Assembly: GCF_021654285.1 (NCBI RefSeq)
Contig: NZ_JAKFZS010000001.1
Coordinates: 124,001-188,000 of the forward strand
Source of the DNA: Pseudoalteromonas luteoviolacea
GTDB lineage: Bacteria > Pseudomonadota > Gammaproteobacteria > Enterobacterales > Alteromonadaceae
DNA length: 64,000 bases
Direction of reading: 5' to 3'
The notes under the pieces are model-generated. The model did not search any database. It was not told where the DNA came from and saw only the letters and a program-made list of their open reading frames with translations. Made by a program: the position numbers and the translations under genes. Positions 19,806 to 29,391 of this stretch are shown here, one piece after another. How positions within the stretch are numbered: position 1 is the first letter of the stretch; the number at the start of each line of letters is the position of its first letter.

Positions 19806-21494
19806 CTATCCCACATTCTCTAATTTATAAGTAGACTCTGATACAACCTTGCCCTTATCCATGCGAATGAGTCTATCCGCTTGATCAAAGTACTGATCAT
19901 CGTGCGTTATCACGATCACCAATTTTCCTCTGCTTTTTAAGTCAGTAAGCAATTGAGTATAAAAAATTTCTCTAAATTCAGGGTCTTGGTCTGCTGCCCA
20001 CTCATCAAACAAATACATATCTTTGTCCTCTAAGTAAGCATTTAATAAAGCCAGTCGCTTGCGTTGACCATCGGATAATTTCAACGTAGAAAAACGCCCA
20101 TTAGAAAACGTTACCTTGTCAGCCAAATCCAACTTGACTAAATAGTCATTCACAAGAAGTTGCAACTCTTCACCTTGTGCGTAAGAGTCCAGTACCGTTT
20201 CAAACAGATGAAAATCCGAATAGATAGCAGATATCATTTGTCGATAGCTATTAGCATTACCAACATCCACAGGCACTGAGTCAAAAAGAACTTGTCCTCC
20301 GGCAGGTTGATAATGCAAAGTAATCAACTTACTTAAAGTAGATTTACCAGAGCCATTTCCACCGACGATATAAGTCACTTCACCTTTTTTAAAAGTCAGA
20401 TCCACTGGCCCGACAGAAAATTGTCTATCATTGTCACCAGAGTCATAATTATATAAGACACCTGTAAGTGAAAAAGTTGACCATGCAGGCACCTCTGAAA
20501 CTTTATCGTGGTAACCTTCGTCCTCTAACTCCACTAACAAAGTTTGCATTTTCTGATAAGAGATATTCGCCATCATCAAGCTAGGTAGGCCATTCAGAAT
20601 ACTGCCAATTGGACCAGTCACATAGAGTAATACCATGAATACTGCTATCAGCGTTTGTTGGTCAATCTGGTGGTAGTTAACAAATACGAAAGCCACAATA
20701 CCCAACACAAAAAGCGCTATCATATTTCCAAAATTGAGCGCAGCTGTAATGATGGTTAAACCTAACTTTTGGTTTTCAATTATTAAGTCTTCATTCTCAA
20801 GTAGCTCTGTCTCAACAAAGTTGTCTTTCTTATTTTTATTTAGTTTTAACTCTTTTATACCTGAACTCAGTGAGCGAATACCGTCATGTAAATTATCTAC
20901 ATGTTTTCGAGATTTAAAAAATGCTTTATTTCCAAAAAACATAGGTACTTGATAAAGGATCACTCCTAAAAATATACATTGAATAACAAAAACAAATACT
21001 TCTACTTGTAAATATAATAAAAATATCAACATACCTAAGAGCGTAAACAAGCTAACAATAATATCAGGGACCGCTTTTGCCCCACCCACAATCGTTTGTA
21101 CATCAGACGTCAATGACGCCATCAAGCGACTGGAGCCAACCTGCTCTGTCGATGACATCTTTGCTCGTAACACTTTTTTATATATTTCAATGCGCAAATT
21201 ACGCGTTACGTCACTTGATATTAATGCCAACATCACCTGTGACACGGTTTGGCAAATTAAAATACAGACAATGGCTAGGAAAAAGAGCAATGCCATATTT
21301 TCATTATCCACCTGTACTCCCCAAAACTGTGCTTTGCTCCCCTCTTCTTGATAAGACAAGTTGTGAGGTTGCTGCAAGCTATTGGTAACTATGGGGATCA
21401 ACATCGCATAGCTGATACCTGCTATCACGCCTAACACCATAGATACAAACAGCCTATTTGGGGAAAAATGGCTTAGTTCATCAAAGAATTTCAA
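19806..21494 (-). CDS. Cyclic/lipopeptide ABC exporter, PvdE/SyrD family
   Basis: This 562-residue half-transporter has a six-helix membrane domain in the N-terminal 330 residues and a nucleotide-binding domain behind it. Walker A is GGNGSGKST, the signature is LSDGQRKR, and Walker B is LFDEWAADQDP, followed by a switch His in VITHDD. The LSDGQ signature and EWAADQ after Walker B are characteristic of the PvdE/SyrD peptide exporters. In pyoverdine producers PvdE moves the acylated precursor into the periplasm, where the PvdQ acylase removes the fatty acid. Here the gene sits 42 bp downstream of a PvdQ-family acylase and just before the assembly line. The inferred role is export of the acylated NRPS/PKS product across the inner membrane. 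Confidence 0.9.
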   Translation of the reverse strand: MKFFDELSHFSPNRLFVSMVLGVIAGISYAMLIPIVTNSLQQPHNLSYQEEGSKAQFWGVQVDNENMALLFFLAIVCILICQTVSQVMLALISSDVTRNLRIEIYKKVLRAKMSSTEQVGSSRLMASLTSDVQTIVGGAKAVPDIIVSLFTLLGMLIFLLYLQVEVFVFVIQCIFLGVILYQVPMFFGNKAFFKSRKHVDNLHDGIRSLSSGIKELKLNKNKKDNFVETELLENEDLIIENQKLGLTIITAALNFGNMIALFVLGIVAFVFVNYHQIDQQTLIAVFMVLLYVTGPIGSILNGLPSLMMANISYQKMQTLLVELEDEGYHDKVSEVPAWSTFSLTGVLYNYDSGDNDRQFSVGPVDLTFKKGEVTYIVGGNGSGKSTLSKLITLHYQPAGGQVLFDSVPVDVGNANSYRQMISAIYSDFHLFETVLDSYAQGEELQLLVNDYLVKLDLADKVTFSNGRFSTLKLSDGQRKRLALLNAYLEDKDMYLFDEWAADQDPEFREIFYTQLLTDLKSRGKLVIVITHDDQYFDQADRLIRMDKGKVVSESTYKLENVG

Positions 21495-21536
21495 AAACTT
21501 CTCTCCTGTAAAGAAACATCTCTGTGCATGTATACG

Positions 21537-23936
21537 TTAGTGGGATAACAACTCACCGCGCAGATAAACTTGGTACAAATCGTCATAATGTTTGTCCATA
21601 GGATTGGCAGTTTGCCCTCCAGCAATCGTATAGTGCCAACCTAGTTTTGGAGTTAACTCATACACTTGCCTGAACGAAGCGCCAAAAGCACTTTCATAAC
21701 CACCAAACTTGTCAAACCTATACCCCGCTACATTTATCGTGTCGTAGCTACCTATCTTATCTCCCTTCAAATTGTATAGGTCTTCAAAAAAAGGAACTCG
21801 ATTGAACATCAAATGAGGTATGAGACGGTTGCTTATATTCACCCAGCGCCAGTCTTCACTATTTTCCCCTGTTAAATCTGACAACTCTGCGCTGGCAGAG
21901 TCAAAGCTGCTCATCAATATATCAAGACAAGTTTCCGTTTTTGGCGTATTGATGTTGTTGCAGTAAGGGTCATTTGCGATCAGCAGTTGATAAATATTTG
22001 CCGATGTCTGGCGATTAATGTAACCAGCTAACAGCCCTGAAGAATTAGAAAAACGTAGCATTTCGTCAGAGAATATTGCCAGCTTGAGATTACGCATCCA
22101 GCTAATATAAAGTGCAGGGATAGGAGAGTCAGCCATCATATCACCATCCCAGGACTCAAAATCAACCGCCAGATGTTGTGGTATTTTCGATAACGCCCCT
22201 AGCTGACGGAGAACTTCTGTAAACTGTTTACCATTTAAATCAACTGTATCCAGCTGCATAATCCTAGCATCATTTACATCCATTTTTTTACCGGTAGAAA
22301 TATAAAACTCCAGTAACTCTTTAATACGCATTGCCCTTGATGGATCGGCCCACTCGTTTGACAAATAATGACCTTGAGGGCTAACGACCTCGTCATTCGC
22401 GCTCACGATATACCCAGATGGTGGATTATAACTGCTTGGTAGCTCTGTAAAAGGAATATAGCCCTGCCACTCACTACCACTTTGCCAGCCAGCTAGTGGC
22501 AAACCTTCAACAGGGCTGTCACGTAAAGGGATGGCGCCTGCAGCTTGATAACCAATATTTCCTAATTTATCAGCGTAAAGAAAGTTTAGTGCTGGGGCTT
22601 TATAAGTGCTTAATGCTTCACGAAACGCTTCCCAGTTGGATGCATAATTGAGCTTATATAAAGATTGATACGACAAGTCTGCCCCCTGTAAACTTGTCCA
22701 ACGCATCGCTACTGGCGCATCAAAGACAGCAATTGAATCACTGATAATAGGGCCGTTATGCGTTTTTCGAATTTTTAGTTTAATAGGCTCAAAAGGCTTA
22801 TTCAACCCTGCTGGAAAGTCCGCATTGACTCTAATTTCAGCTTCAATAGAATCAAAATATGCCCAGCCATCTGCTGTCTGGTATTGCTTTGGAGAAGCTG
22901 GATGAACTTGCTCAACCACCAAGTCCTGTGTATCAGCCAACATATTTGTACCACCCCATGCCACATACTCGTTGGCACCAAAGACAACAATAGGCAAGCC
23001 GATTATAGACATCCCCTTAATATGACTCTTGGCATGTTGCTGCTCAATTGCAAACCACATTGAAGGTACTGTCATAGCTAAGTGTGGATCGTTAGCAAGT
23101 AAAGGCGCTCCGCTGGCAGTATGCTTCCCAGATACAACCCAAGCGTTGCTTCCTACCCCAAACTCTCCTAACCCAGTCGACTCTGTAAAATTTTGCTGCA
23201 TCTCTAATAATTGGCTAAATGCAAGCTTAGTTTCAACGCTATTATTATGGAGGTGATTTGACGAACTCACTCGCTCATCAGAGCGCGTACTCTCCAATAT
23301 CAAGTTCTCCATTTCAGAGACGTAATTGACACTTAGGTTTAATGCAAATAATTTTTGCGTGAGTAATGAATCCTCTATTTGCCAAGGTTGAAACTCCTTG
23401 GCCACCAATAACAACTCTTGAGATACACCATTGAGTTCAACCCAAGCATTAATGCCATCAGCATAAGCCTGAAGTGAACGTTTTGCCTCAGCGTCCATGC
23501 TTTGCGCATCTAAAGAGGCACTATCGACTAATCTCAGCCGTCGCATCCAGATATCGCTCTGTAGATGCCCTCGACCGAGTATTTCAGATAAGTTTCCCCT
23601 TGCAAGTGCTCTTTGCATTACAAGCTGCCCTAATCGCTCCTTAGCATGTAAAAAGCCTGTCGTAAAATATACGTCATGCTCAGAGTCTGCGGAGATTGTA
23701 GGTACACCGGCACTATTTTCACTCAGACTGACATGAACACCGAGTTCGGCAAGCTGCTTTGAGTCTTGATCTATGGATGTTCGGTAACCAAACTGAATTA
23801 ATAACACAGCTAATCCAATAAGGATCAGCAAAAATAATATCAAAAACCGACTAATTACTGGGTATTTTTTTAACACGTTCACTCGCTCTACCACTTTTTG
23901 CTCACTGTATATTTGCGGCCTAACTAAAGGCCGCAA
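21537..23936 (-). CDS. Membrane-anchored Ntn-hydrolase acylase (penicillin acylase / PvdQ family)
   Basis: This protein of up to 799 residues belongs to the penicillin amidase superfamily. These enzymes are made as one chain, cleaved before a catalytic N-terminal nucleophile, and remove acyl groups from amides. The predicted nucleophile is Ser263 in FGVGSNAWVVSG, giving a short alpha and a long beta subunit. Residues 30-48 form one hydrophobic helix after a basic stretch, so the enzyme should be an inner-membrane protein facing the periplasm; PvdQ itself is soluble. Given the starter C domain of the first NRPS, the likely substrate is the N-acyl-glycine end of the exported product. The start is uncertain: the longest frame begins with TTG 23936 inside a hairpin only 5 bp after the permease stop. 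GTG at 23894, 23882 or 23876 would leave a more usual short N terminus before the helix. Confidence 0.9.
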   Translation of the reverse strand: MRPLVRPQIYSEQKVVERVNVLKKYPVISRFLILFLLILIGLAVLLIQFGYRTSIDQDSKQLAELGVHVSLSENSAGVPTISADSEHDVYFTTGFLHAKERLGQLVMQRALARGNLSEILGRGHLQSDIWMRRLRLVDSASLDAQSMDAEAKRSLQAYADGINAWVELNGVSQELLLVAKEFQPWQIEDSLLTQKLFALNLSVNYVSEMENLILESTRSDERVSSSNHLHNNSVETKLAFSQLLEMQQNFTESTGLGEFGVGSNAWVVSGKHTASGAPLLANDPHLAMTVPSMWFAIEQQHAKSHIKGMSIIGLPIVVFGANEYVAWGGTNMLADTQDLVVEQVHPASPKQYQTADGWAYFDSIEAEIRVNADFPAGLNKPFEPIKLKIRKTHNGPIISDSIAVFDAPVAMRWTSLQGADLSYQSLYKLNYASNWEAFREALSTYKAPALNFLYADKLGNIGYQAAGAIPLRDSPVEGLPLAGWQSGSEWQGYIPFTELPSSYNPPSGYIVSANDEVVSPQGHYLSNEWADPSRAMRIKELLEFYISTGKKMDVNDARIMQLDTVDLNGKQFTEVLRQLGALSKIPQHLAVDFESWDGDMMADSPIPALYISWMRNLKLAIFSDEMLRFSNSSGLLAGYINRQTSANIYQLLIANDPYCNNINTPKTETCLDILMSSFDSASAELSDLTGENSEDWRWVNISNRLIPHLMFNRVPFFEDLYNLKGDKIGSYDTINVAGYRFDKFGGYESAFGASFRQVYELTPKLGWHYTIAGGQTANPMDKHYDDLYQVYLRGELLSH
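23913..23936 (-). other. Intercistronic hairpin between permease and acylase genes
   Basis: Nine-base arms TTGCGGCCT and AGGCCGCAA pair perfectly around a six-base loop, directly after the permease stop codon. No T-run follows on the minus strand, so this is not a classical terminator. It could stabilise a processed mRNA end, or mask the TTG that would otherwise be the first possible start of the acylase gene. Confidence 0.5.
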
Positions 23937-23941
23937 TACCT

Positions 23942-26350
23942 TTACTCACTGCGTAAAGCTGCAGTCGGTTTAACACTACATGCTCGGTAGGAGAGTATCG
24001 CCACAGTCAACCAAATAATGACACATGTCACGAAGGTTGCCGCCACAAAAATACCCACACTTAAATCTATTTGGCGCGTGAATACTTCCAACCATGATTG
24101 AGCAAGATAGTAGGCAATAGGCCATGCAATTACACTGGCTATCGCCCCCAGTACTAAGAACTCGTTGCACAGCATATTAACGAGGTTAAATCGACGTGCG
24201 CCTATCACTTTACGAATCGCTAACTCTTTTTGTCTTCTCTCAGTCGAGAAAGCAGACAAACCGATTAAGCCCAAACAAGTGATGAAAATGATCATTGCAG
24301 CAAATCGCATTAGTAAATCTTTTTCTCTTTCTTCTTCTTTGTAAAGCAAGCTATATTCTTGCGAGAGTAAACGCGTATCAAAATAATTGAGTCCGTAAAT
24401 TTCGTTTAACTTTGACTCCACGACTTGGATCACTGCTGAAGTGTCTTCACCAGTCGTTTTTACTATGATTGTTTCAGGCAGCGCAAAATATCCCAAACCC
24501 ATAAAGAAAGAAGAAGTGACATGTTTATCTGATAAAAATTGGACATCTTTTACCACGCCCACGACTCGCCCTTTAAACTGTCTCCAATTCCAAGTTTTAC
24601 CAATCGCTTCATTGGCATCATTCCAACCTGCCGCTTTTGCAGCAGTCTGGTTAATGATAACCCCAATTTCATATTGATCATTACCGATGCTCTTCACCCA
24701 ATCACCGGCAAACTCTTGCGTGAACCCTCTACCTGCTACTATTTCCATTCCCATTGTTTCAATCAGATCATAGTTGGCGCCAATGCCTGGCGTTCGAGCA
24801 AGTGCTTCAACCGCTCTGCCATCCGCCGTGATAGTTTCGACACTGGTAAAGTTCATTGTTGGTATATGATCCGCAGTGGATATAGACAATATTCTCGGGT
24901 CACTCTCTGGTAAATTTGCGATCGGTTCAAAATTATTACGCAATAAACCAGTAGGTAAGCCGCGGACAATTATCACATCATCTTTCTCATACCCCATGTC
25001 CAAACCAATACTGTGGTTGATTTGCATATACACCACAGTCGACAAAACTAACATAATTACGGTGATCGTGGTTTGAAATATGACTAGCACTTTACGGAAT
25101 CTTGCAGATGCCTTACCCCTTGTGAGATTGCCACTGAGAACCTGTAGTGTGTTGTAAGAGGACATATAAAAAGCGGGATACATACCTGCGAGCATACCTA
25201 CGGCAAGGATCAGTAAACTCAGTGCAGGAACAAAAGTCAGCCACTCTAAGCCTATCGTTTTACCGGTGAATTCATTCAGGGTCGGTAGAGCAAGTATAAC
25301 CAATATAACGGCTACAATTGTCGCTAACGCCACCAATATCACTGACTCTGCCAAAAACTGAATCACAATATCTTTTCTCTTGGCACCCAAGATTTTTCTG
25401 ATACCTATTTCCTTAGCACGCAAACCGGCACGCGCCGTCGACATATTAATAAAGTTAAAGCAAGCAACCAATAATAGGAATAACGCCAATGCCGCTGTCA
25501 GGTAGACCGTTTCTATGCTGCCGTTAGCTTTCAATTCCCACATGAGGTCCGAATTCAGATAAATATCAGCTAAAGGCTGTAATACCACGTTAATGGCAAA
25601 TGCTTCATTACGCTCAGACCAAATTTGATTTATTTGATCACGAAAATCTTGAGGTTGCACACTATCTTTTAAATTGACATAAGTGTAAAACTCAATGTTA
25701 GTCCAGCTTTCAAATAGGTCAGGGTTGATCTGTTTATAAGTAGGCAATGAAGCCAAGACGGTTAAATCTAAATGCGTATTTCCTGGCAGATCTTCAAATA
25801 CACCGCCGATTTCCATCACTCGATCTTGACCTAATTTGAGCGTTTCGCCTACTACATCTGTTTTTCCATACAGCATTTGGGCCGTTGTTCTTGAGATGAT
25901 AAGCTTGTTCGGCTGCCTTAGTGACTCCTGGCCCAGCCCTTCAATCATTGGAATACTAAATACTTCAAATAAGTGTTCATCAGCCCACTGGAGCTTCAAT
26001 TGCGGCAGCAGCTCTGTATCTTTGCGCAATACATACCAACCTGTAGGAAAGCCGATTTGAGTCACCGCATTCACTTGCTCTGAAAACTGGCTTTTCAATA
26101 AGCTCGGTAAGACCGGTGTGACGATCGTACCACCGGGTTTTCCCAACCCCATATCAGGGTACTCTGAAGCAATCCGGTAGGTATTCTGGTAATCAGGGTG
26201 GTAACGATCAAAAGTCAGTTCATCAGATACGAATAAGTACATCAATAAAAATGCACTAAGCCCTATCGTCATCCCGACGACATTAAGTAAAATGTGAGAC
26301 TTTTGCCTTTTGAACGCACGTATTGTTGTTAGAAAGTAGTTTTGTAACAT
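23942..26350 (-). CDS. ABC transporter permease, double FtsX/MacB type
   Basis: This 802-residue permease has two FtsX-like halves. Each has one membrane helix followed by a periplasmic MacB-type domain (helices at about 20-43 and 424-446) and a three-helix bundle (about 280-400 and 685-795). KEIGIRKILGAKR and KELAIRKVIGARR are the paired coupling-helix motifs that contact the ATPase. Eight helices in one chain is the fused arrangement; MacB itself has four per chain with its own ATPase domain. The ATPase and the adaptor are the next two genes upstream, and all three read in the same direction. Such systems expel peptides and antibiotics through TolC-like channels from the periplasm, which fits secretion of a product matured there. 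No outer-membrane channel gene is visible, so TolC is probably recruited. Confidence 0.88.
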   Translation of the reverse strand: MLQNYFLTTIRAFKRQKSHILLNVVGMTIGLSAFLLMYLFVSDELTFDRYHPDYQNTYRIASEYPDMGLGKPGGTIVTPVLPSLLKSQFSEQVNAVTQIGFPTGWYVLRKDTELLPQLKLQWADEHLFEVFSIPMIEGLGQESLRQPNKLIISRTTAQMLYGKTDVVGETLKLGQDRVMEIGGVFEDLPGNTHLDLTVLASLPTYKQINPDLFESWTNIEFYTYVNLKDSVQPQDFRDQINQIWSERNEAFAINVVLQPLADIYLNSDLMWELKANGSIETVYLTAALALFLLLVACFNFINMSTARAGLRAKEIGIRKILGAKRKDIVIQFLAESVILVALATIVAVILVILALPTLNEFTGKTIGLEWLTFVPALSLLILAVGMLAGMYPAFYMSSYNTLQVLSGNLTRGKASARFRKVLVIFQTTITVIMLVLSTVVYMQINHSIGLDMGYEKDDVIIVRGLPTGLLRNNFEPIANLPESDPRILSISTADHIPTMNFTSVETITADGRAVEALARTPGIGANYDLIETMGMEIVAGRGFTQEFAGDWVKSIGNDQYEIGVIINQTAAKAAGWNDANEAIGKTWNWRQFKGRVVGVVKDVQFLSDKHVTSSFFMGLGYFALPETIIVKTTGEDTSAVIQVVESKLNEIYGLNYFDTRLLSQEYSLLYKEEEREKDLLMRFAAMIIFITCLGLIGLSAFSTERRQKELAIRKVIGARRFNLVNMLCNEFLVLGAIASVIAWPIAYYLAQSWLEVFTRQIDLSVGIFVAATFVTCVIIWLTVAILSYRACSVKPTAALRSE

Positions 26351-26432
26351 GCTTGTTCTCTTTTATTCAAAACATATCGATAATGGAAGCCGACAATGTA
26401 GTATTAAACCGGCATTCCAATGAAGAAGCCCA

Positions 26433-27125
26433 TTAAGATGCTAACTTCGCTGCATTGTCTTCGAACTTGATAATTTCACCGTCTTTTACTGACAAAATTT
26501 TCTTCGCATAGCTGGCATGCTCTAACGAGTGAGTAACCATTACCACGGTCGTGCCTTCACTATTAAGCTCAGTCAATAACTCCATCACTTCAGCGCCATT
26601 GGTAGAGTCCAAATTACCTGTTGGCTCATCCGCAAGAATCAGTTTCGGCTTTATGATCAGTGCTCTTGCAACTGCAACTCTTTGCTGTTGACCACCAGAT
26701 AACTGCTGCGGTAAATGATTTGCTCTGTGCGCAATGTTGAGCCGCTCAAGTACCTCATCACTGCGCTTTTTACGCTCACTCGCTGAGACTTTCTGATACA
26801 TTAATGGCAATTCCACATTTTCACGTACCGTTAATTCATCAATCAAATTGAAACTTTGGAAAATAAATCCAATATTTTGATGCCTCACATCCGTTAATTG
26901 CGACTCAGATAAATTGGTTACATCACGGCCGTCAAATATATACTCTCCATCACTTGGACTATCAATCATTCCAACAATATTAAGCAGCGTAGACTTACCG
27001 CTTCCTGATGGCCCCATCACTGCCACAAAGTCTCCCTTCTCAACCTTAAAGTTCAGCTCATTTAATGCTGTTGTTTCAATTGTGTCGGTCGTGAAAACTT
27101 TACTTAGTTTCTTAAATTCAATCAC
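26433..27125 (-). CDS. ABC transporter ATPase, MacB/LolD type
   Basis: This 230-residue ATPase carries all the expected motifs in order: Walker A GPSGSGKST, Q-loop FQSFNL, signature LSGGQQQR, Walker B LILADEPTGNLD, and the switch His in VTHSLEHA. The sequence is of the LolD/MacB subgroup that powers FtsX-type permeases. It lies between the permease gene (82 bp downstream) and the adaptor gene (22 bp upstream), so it is the energising subunit of that pump. It probably works as a homodimer under the double-FtsX permease. Confidence 0.93.
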   Translation of the reverse strand: MIEFKKLSKVFTTDTIETTALNELNFKVEKGDFVAVMGPSGSGKSTLLNIVGMIDSPSDGEYIFDGRDVTNLSESQLTDVRHQNIGFIFQSFNLIDELTVRENVELPLMYQKVSASERKKRSDEVLERLNIAHRANHLPQQLSGGQQQRVAVARALIIKPKLILADEPTGNLDSTNGAEVMELLTELNSEGTTVVMVTHSLEHASYAKKILSVKDGEIIKFEDNAAKLAS

Positions 27126-27147
27126 ATCTGCTCCCCTAGTATCTGTC

Positions 27148-28398
27148 TTAATTTATTATTAATTGGTCAATATCTTGAAGATTGTCATAATTTGAAATCA
27201 CGACCTTATCATTTTCAGCTAGCCCATCTATGACTTCAAAAAACTTCGGATTTCTACGTCCAAGTTTAATTGAGCGCTTCACAGCTTGAGTACCATCTTC
27301 ATTGAGTACGAAAACCCACTCACCGCCACTTGTGGCAAAAAAGCCACCTCGGCTCAACAACAAGCGTTTTTCACTCTCGCCTAAAAAGACTTTTAATTGC
27401 AAGCCTTGTCCACGCCTAATATTTTCAGGCACTTTATCTGTGAACAAAAAATCCACCTCAAATTGACCATCTGCAACTTGTGGATAGACTTTATCTATTG
27501 TTAGTGAGTAATCCCGACCATTTTGCGTGTATGTTGCAACCAACCCCATACTGATCCTAGTGACATAAAATTCATCAATTCTCGCCCTCACTTTAAATTG
27601 ATTCGTAGAATCTACCTGACCTAGCCTAACACCAGGAGAAACATACTCACCGATCTCAACATTCAATGATGTCAGATAACCATCGACTGGCGCTTTAATT
27701 TCTAAGTTATCTATATTTTTTTTTGCTAAAGTCAGGTTTTTATTCAAGTGAGTAGAACTTTCCTGCAATTGCTGCAACTGCGACTCATACAAAACCGCAT
27801 TTTTTTCTTGTCTTTCTAATGCTAGCGCTAATCGGCCCGTATAATATTCATGTTCATAGTAAAGAGAATCAAATTCTTCTTCCGAAACAAGCTTTTGTGT
27901 TTTGAGGCTATCAAACTTGTCTAGCTGTCGTTTAAGGTTTTTAATTCTATACCGAATATCAAGCACTTCTCTTTTTAAGTTCAGCTTATCTTGCTCAAGT
28001 GATAAACGTGTATTTCGCAAATTGTTCAACTGTTCGGACACCTGAGCTTCTCTTGAGATGATATCAAGCTCAATCGCCGCATTTCTTAACTTGAGTAGCG
28101 GCTTGCCTCTCGAAACCACTTCACCCTCTTCAGCATAAACCTGCTCTACTTGCCCACCAATAATAGTATCGAGAAAAACGGTTTGCTTTGGTTCCACAAT
28201 TCCTCGAACCGGGATGTAGTCATCAAAGCTTTGGTTGACAACCGTTGCTATTTTTAAAGACTCTCTTTCAACTCTGTACTTCGCTCCCGAATCTTGAGCG
28301 CCCAAAAAATATAATCCAGCGACTACAACGAATGCTGCAATCATACCCCAAATTATGAATTGGTTTTTTTTTGATTTTTTAACTATTACCTTATCCAT
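27148..28398 (-). CDS. Periplasmic adaptor of the efflux pump (MacA/HlyD family)
   Basis: This 416-residue protein is anchored by one N-terminal helix (about 14-33) and otherwise lies in the periplasm. After a first lipoyl-like half (VEPKQTVFLDT to EGEVVSRGKPLLKL) comes a long coiled coil (about 110-220, rich in Leu, Gln, Lys and Glu). The second lipoyl half (APVDGYLTSLNVEIGEYV) and beta-barrel domains end the protein. This is the standard MacA/HlyD layout that joins an inner-membrane ABC pump to a TolC-type channel. It precedes the ATPase gene by 22 bp. In the pyoverdine system, PvdR plays the same part beside PvdT and OpmQ. Confidence 0.9.
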   Translation of the reverse strand: MDKVIVKKSKKNQFIIWGMIAAFVVVAGLYFLGAQDSGAKYRVERESLKIATVVNQSFDDYIPVRGIVEPKQTVFLDTIIGGQVEQVYAEEGEVVSRGKPLLKLRNAAIELDIISREAQVSEQLNNLRNTRLSLEQDKLNLKREVLDIRYRIKNLKRQLDKFDSLKTQKLVSEEEFDSLYYEHEYYTGRLALALERQEKNAVLYESQLQQLQESSTHLNKNLTLAKKNIDNLEIKAPVDGYLTSLNVEIGEYVSPGVRLGQVDSTNQFKVRARIDEFYVTRISMGLVATYTQNGRDYSLTIDKVYPQVADGQFEVDFLFTDKVPENIRRGQGLQLKVFLGESEKRLLLSRGGFFATSGGEWVFVLNEDGTQAVKRSIKLGRRNPKFFEVIDGLAENDKVVISNYDNLQDIDQLIIN

Positions 28399-28409
28399 TT
28401 ATACCTCTA

Positions 28410-29375
28410 TTAACGAAAACTTGTTTCCAAAGGCTTGGCCATACCAACCAATACCTTGCGAACACCGTTAAAGGGTTCCCTGCCATGACTGAAACGTAAA
28501 TTATCTAAAAGTAAAAGATCATTACGCTGCCAATCAAACTTAATTTGTAATCTACGATAAGTGTTTCTTATCAGCTCTAATACTTCATGATCGATTTTGC
28601 TACCGTCACCAAAAAAAGCATTTCTAGGCAATTGCTCTTCATTGTAATTAGTTAACATCGCTTCCCGGAGCTGTTCATCCAGTGCTGAATAATGGAATAG
28701 ATGAGCTTGATTAAACCAGACTTTCTTACCCGTTACAGGGTGCACTTGAACAGCAGGCAGCGTCTGCGTCGTCCTCAAGCCGTTGTCATCATACCATTTA
28801 TAATCGATACCATTTTCTCTACAGAACTGCTCTACATCATCTTTATTAGTGCTACCAAAGACTTCAGACCAGGGCAAATCGATGTCATTGTAGTTACGTA
28901 CATAAGTGACACCTTTTGCTTCAAATTCAGCTCGGATCTCGCTAGGCAATGTCTCATAAACAAGCTGGCTATCCGTAATGGGCGTTTGTCCACCTTCTTT
29001 AGACGGGACCATGCAATAAAAACCGATAACTTGAGGAAAACGGTTACTGTAAGCATTTTCATTATGCTGCTCAATAATAGACGCTGAGTTATACTCTGTA
29101 GCAGTGTAAACATTGTGTTTTAGCTCACTACGAGGGGTAGAACGATAGCGATAAGGGAGCAATTCAGCTTGCCAAATATTCTCTAGCACACTCGCTAATA
29201 AAGTCGGACTATGCAACCTTGCCCCTCGGATCAACACCCCCCCATATTGCGCATGTAGTGTATTGATATTCTCTAAATTTCCACTTAACCAATCTGGAAA
29301 CTTAACCTTGGACTCAGATGCATTCAAAACAGGTAAGATGTCTTTCACGCTACCGATTAAACTCGACTCAGACAT
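28410..29375 (-). CDS. Fe(II)/2-oxoglutarate oxygenase, TauD family (SyrP-like)
   Basis: A 321-residue TauD/TfdA-family oxygenase. The iron ligands are visible as His104 and Glu106 in EQHNENAYS and the distal His297 in RFSHGRE; Arg299 probably holds 2-oxoglutarate. SyrP in the syringomycin cluster belongs to this group and hydroxylates the beta carbon of carrier-bound aspartate, so hydroxylation of a carrier-bound amino acid is the leading idea here. The start at 29375 is chosen because CGGGGG sits about 10 bases upstream. A longer frame from 29435 would overlap the upstream gene and adds residues unlike the family. The stop lies 11 bp before the adaptor gene. Unlike the halogenase homologue upstream, this enzyme keeps the carboxylate ligand. 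Confidence 0.85.
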   Translation of the reverse strand: MSESSLIGSVKDILPVLNASESKVKFPDWLSGNLENINTLHAQYGGVLIRGARLHSPTLLASVLENIWQAELLPYRYRSTPRSELKHNVYTATEYNSASIIEQHNENAYSNRFPQVIGFYCMVPSKEGGQTPITDSQLVYETLPSEIRAEFEAKGVTYVRNYNDIDLPWSEVFGSTNKDDVEQFCRENGIDYKWYDDNGLRTTQTLPAVQVHPVTGKKVWFNQAHLFHYSALDEQLREAMLTNYNEEQLPRNAFFGDGSKIDHEVLELIRNTYRRLQIKFDWQRNDLLLLDNLRFSHGREPFNGVRKVLVGMAKPLETSFR

Positions 29376-29391
29376 TATCAATAGCCCCCGA

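Noticed and set aside
21537..23936. Acylase as a quorum-quenching AHL acylase
   Set aside because: The family includes AHL acylases, but the operon setting with a starter C domain and a PvdE-type exporter favours product maturation. AHL activity is not excluded.
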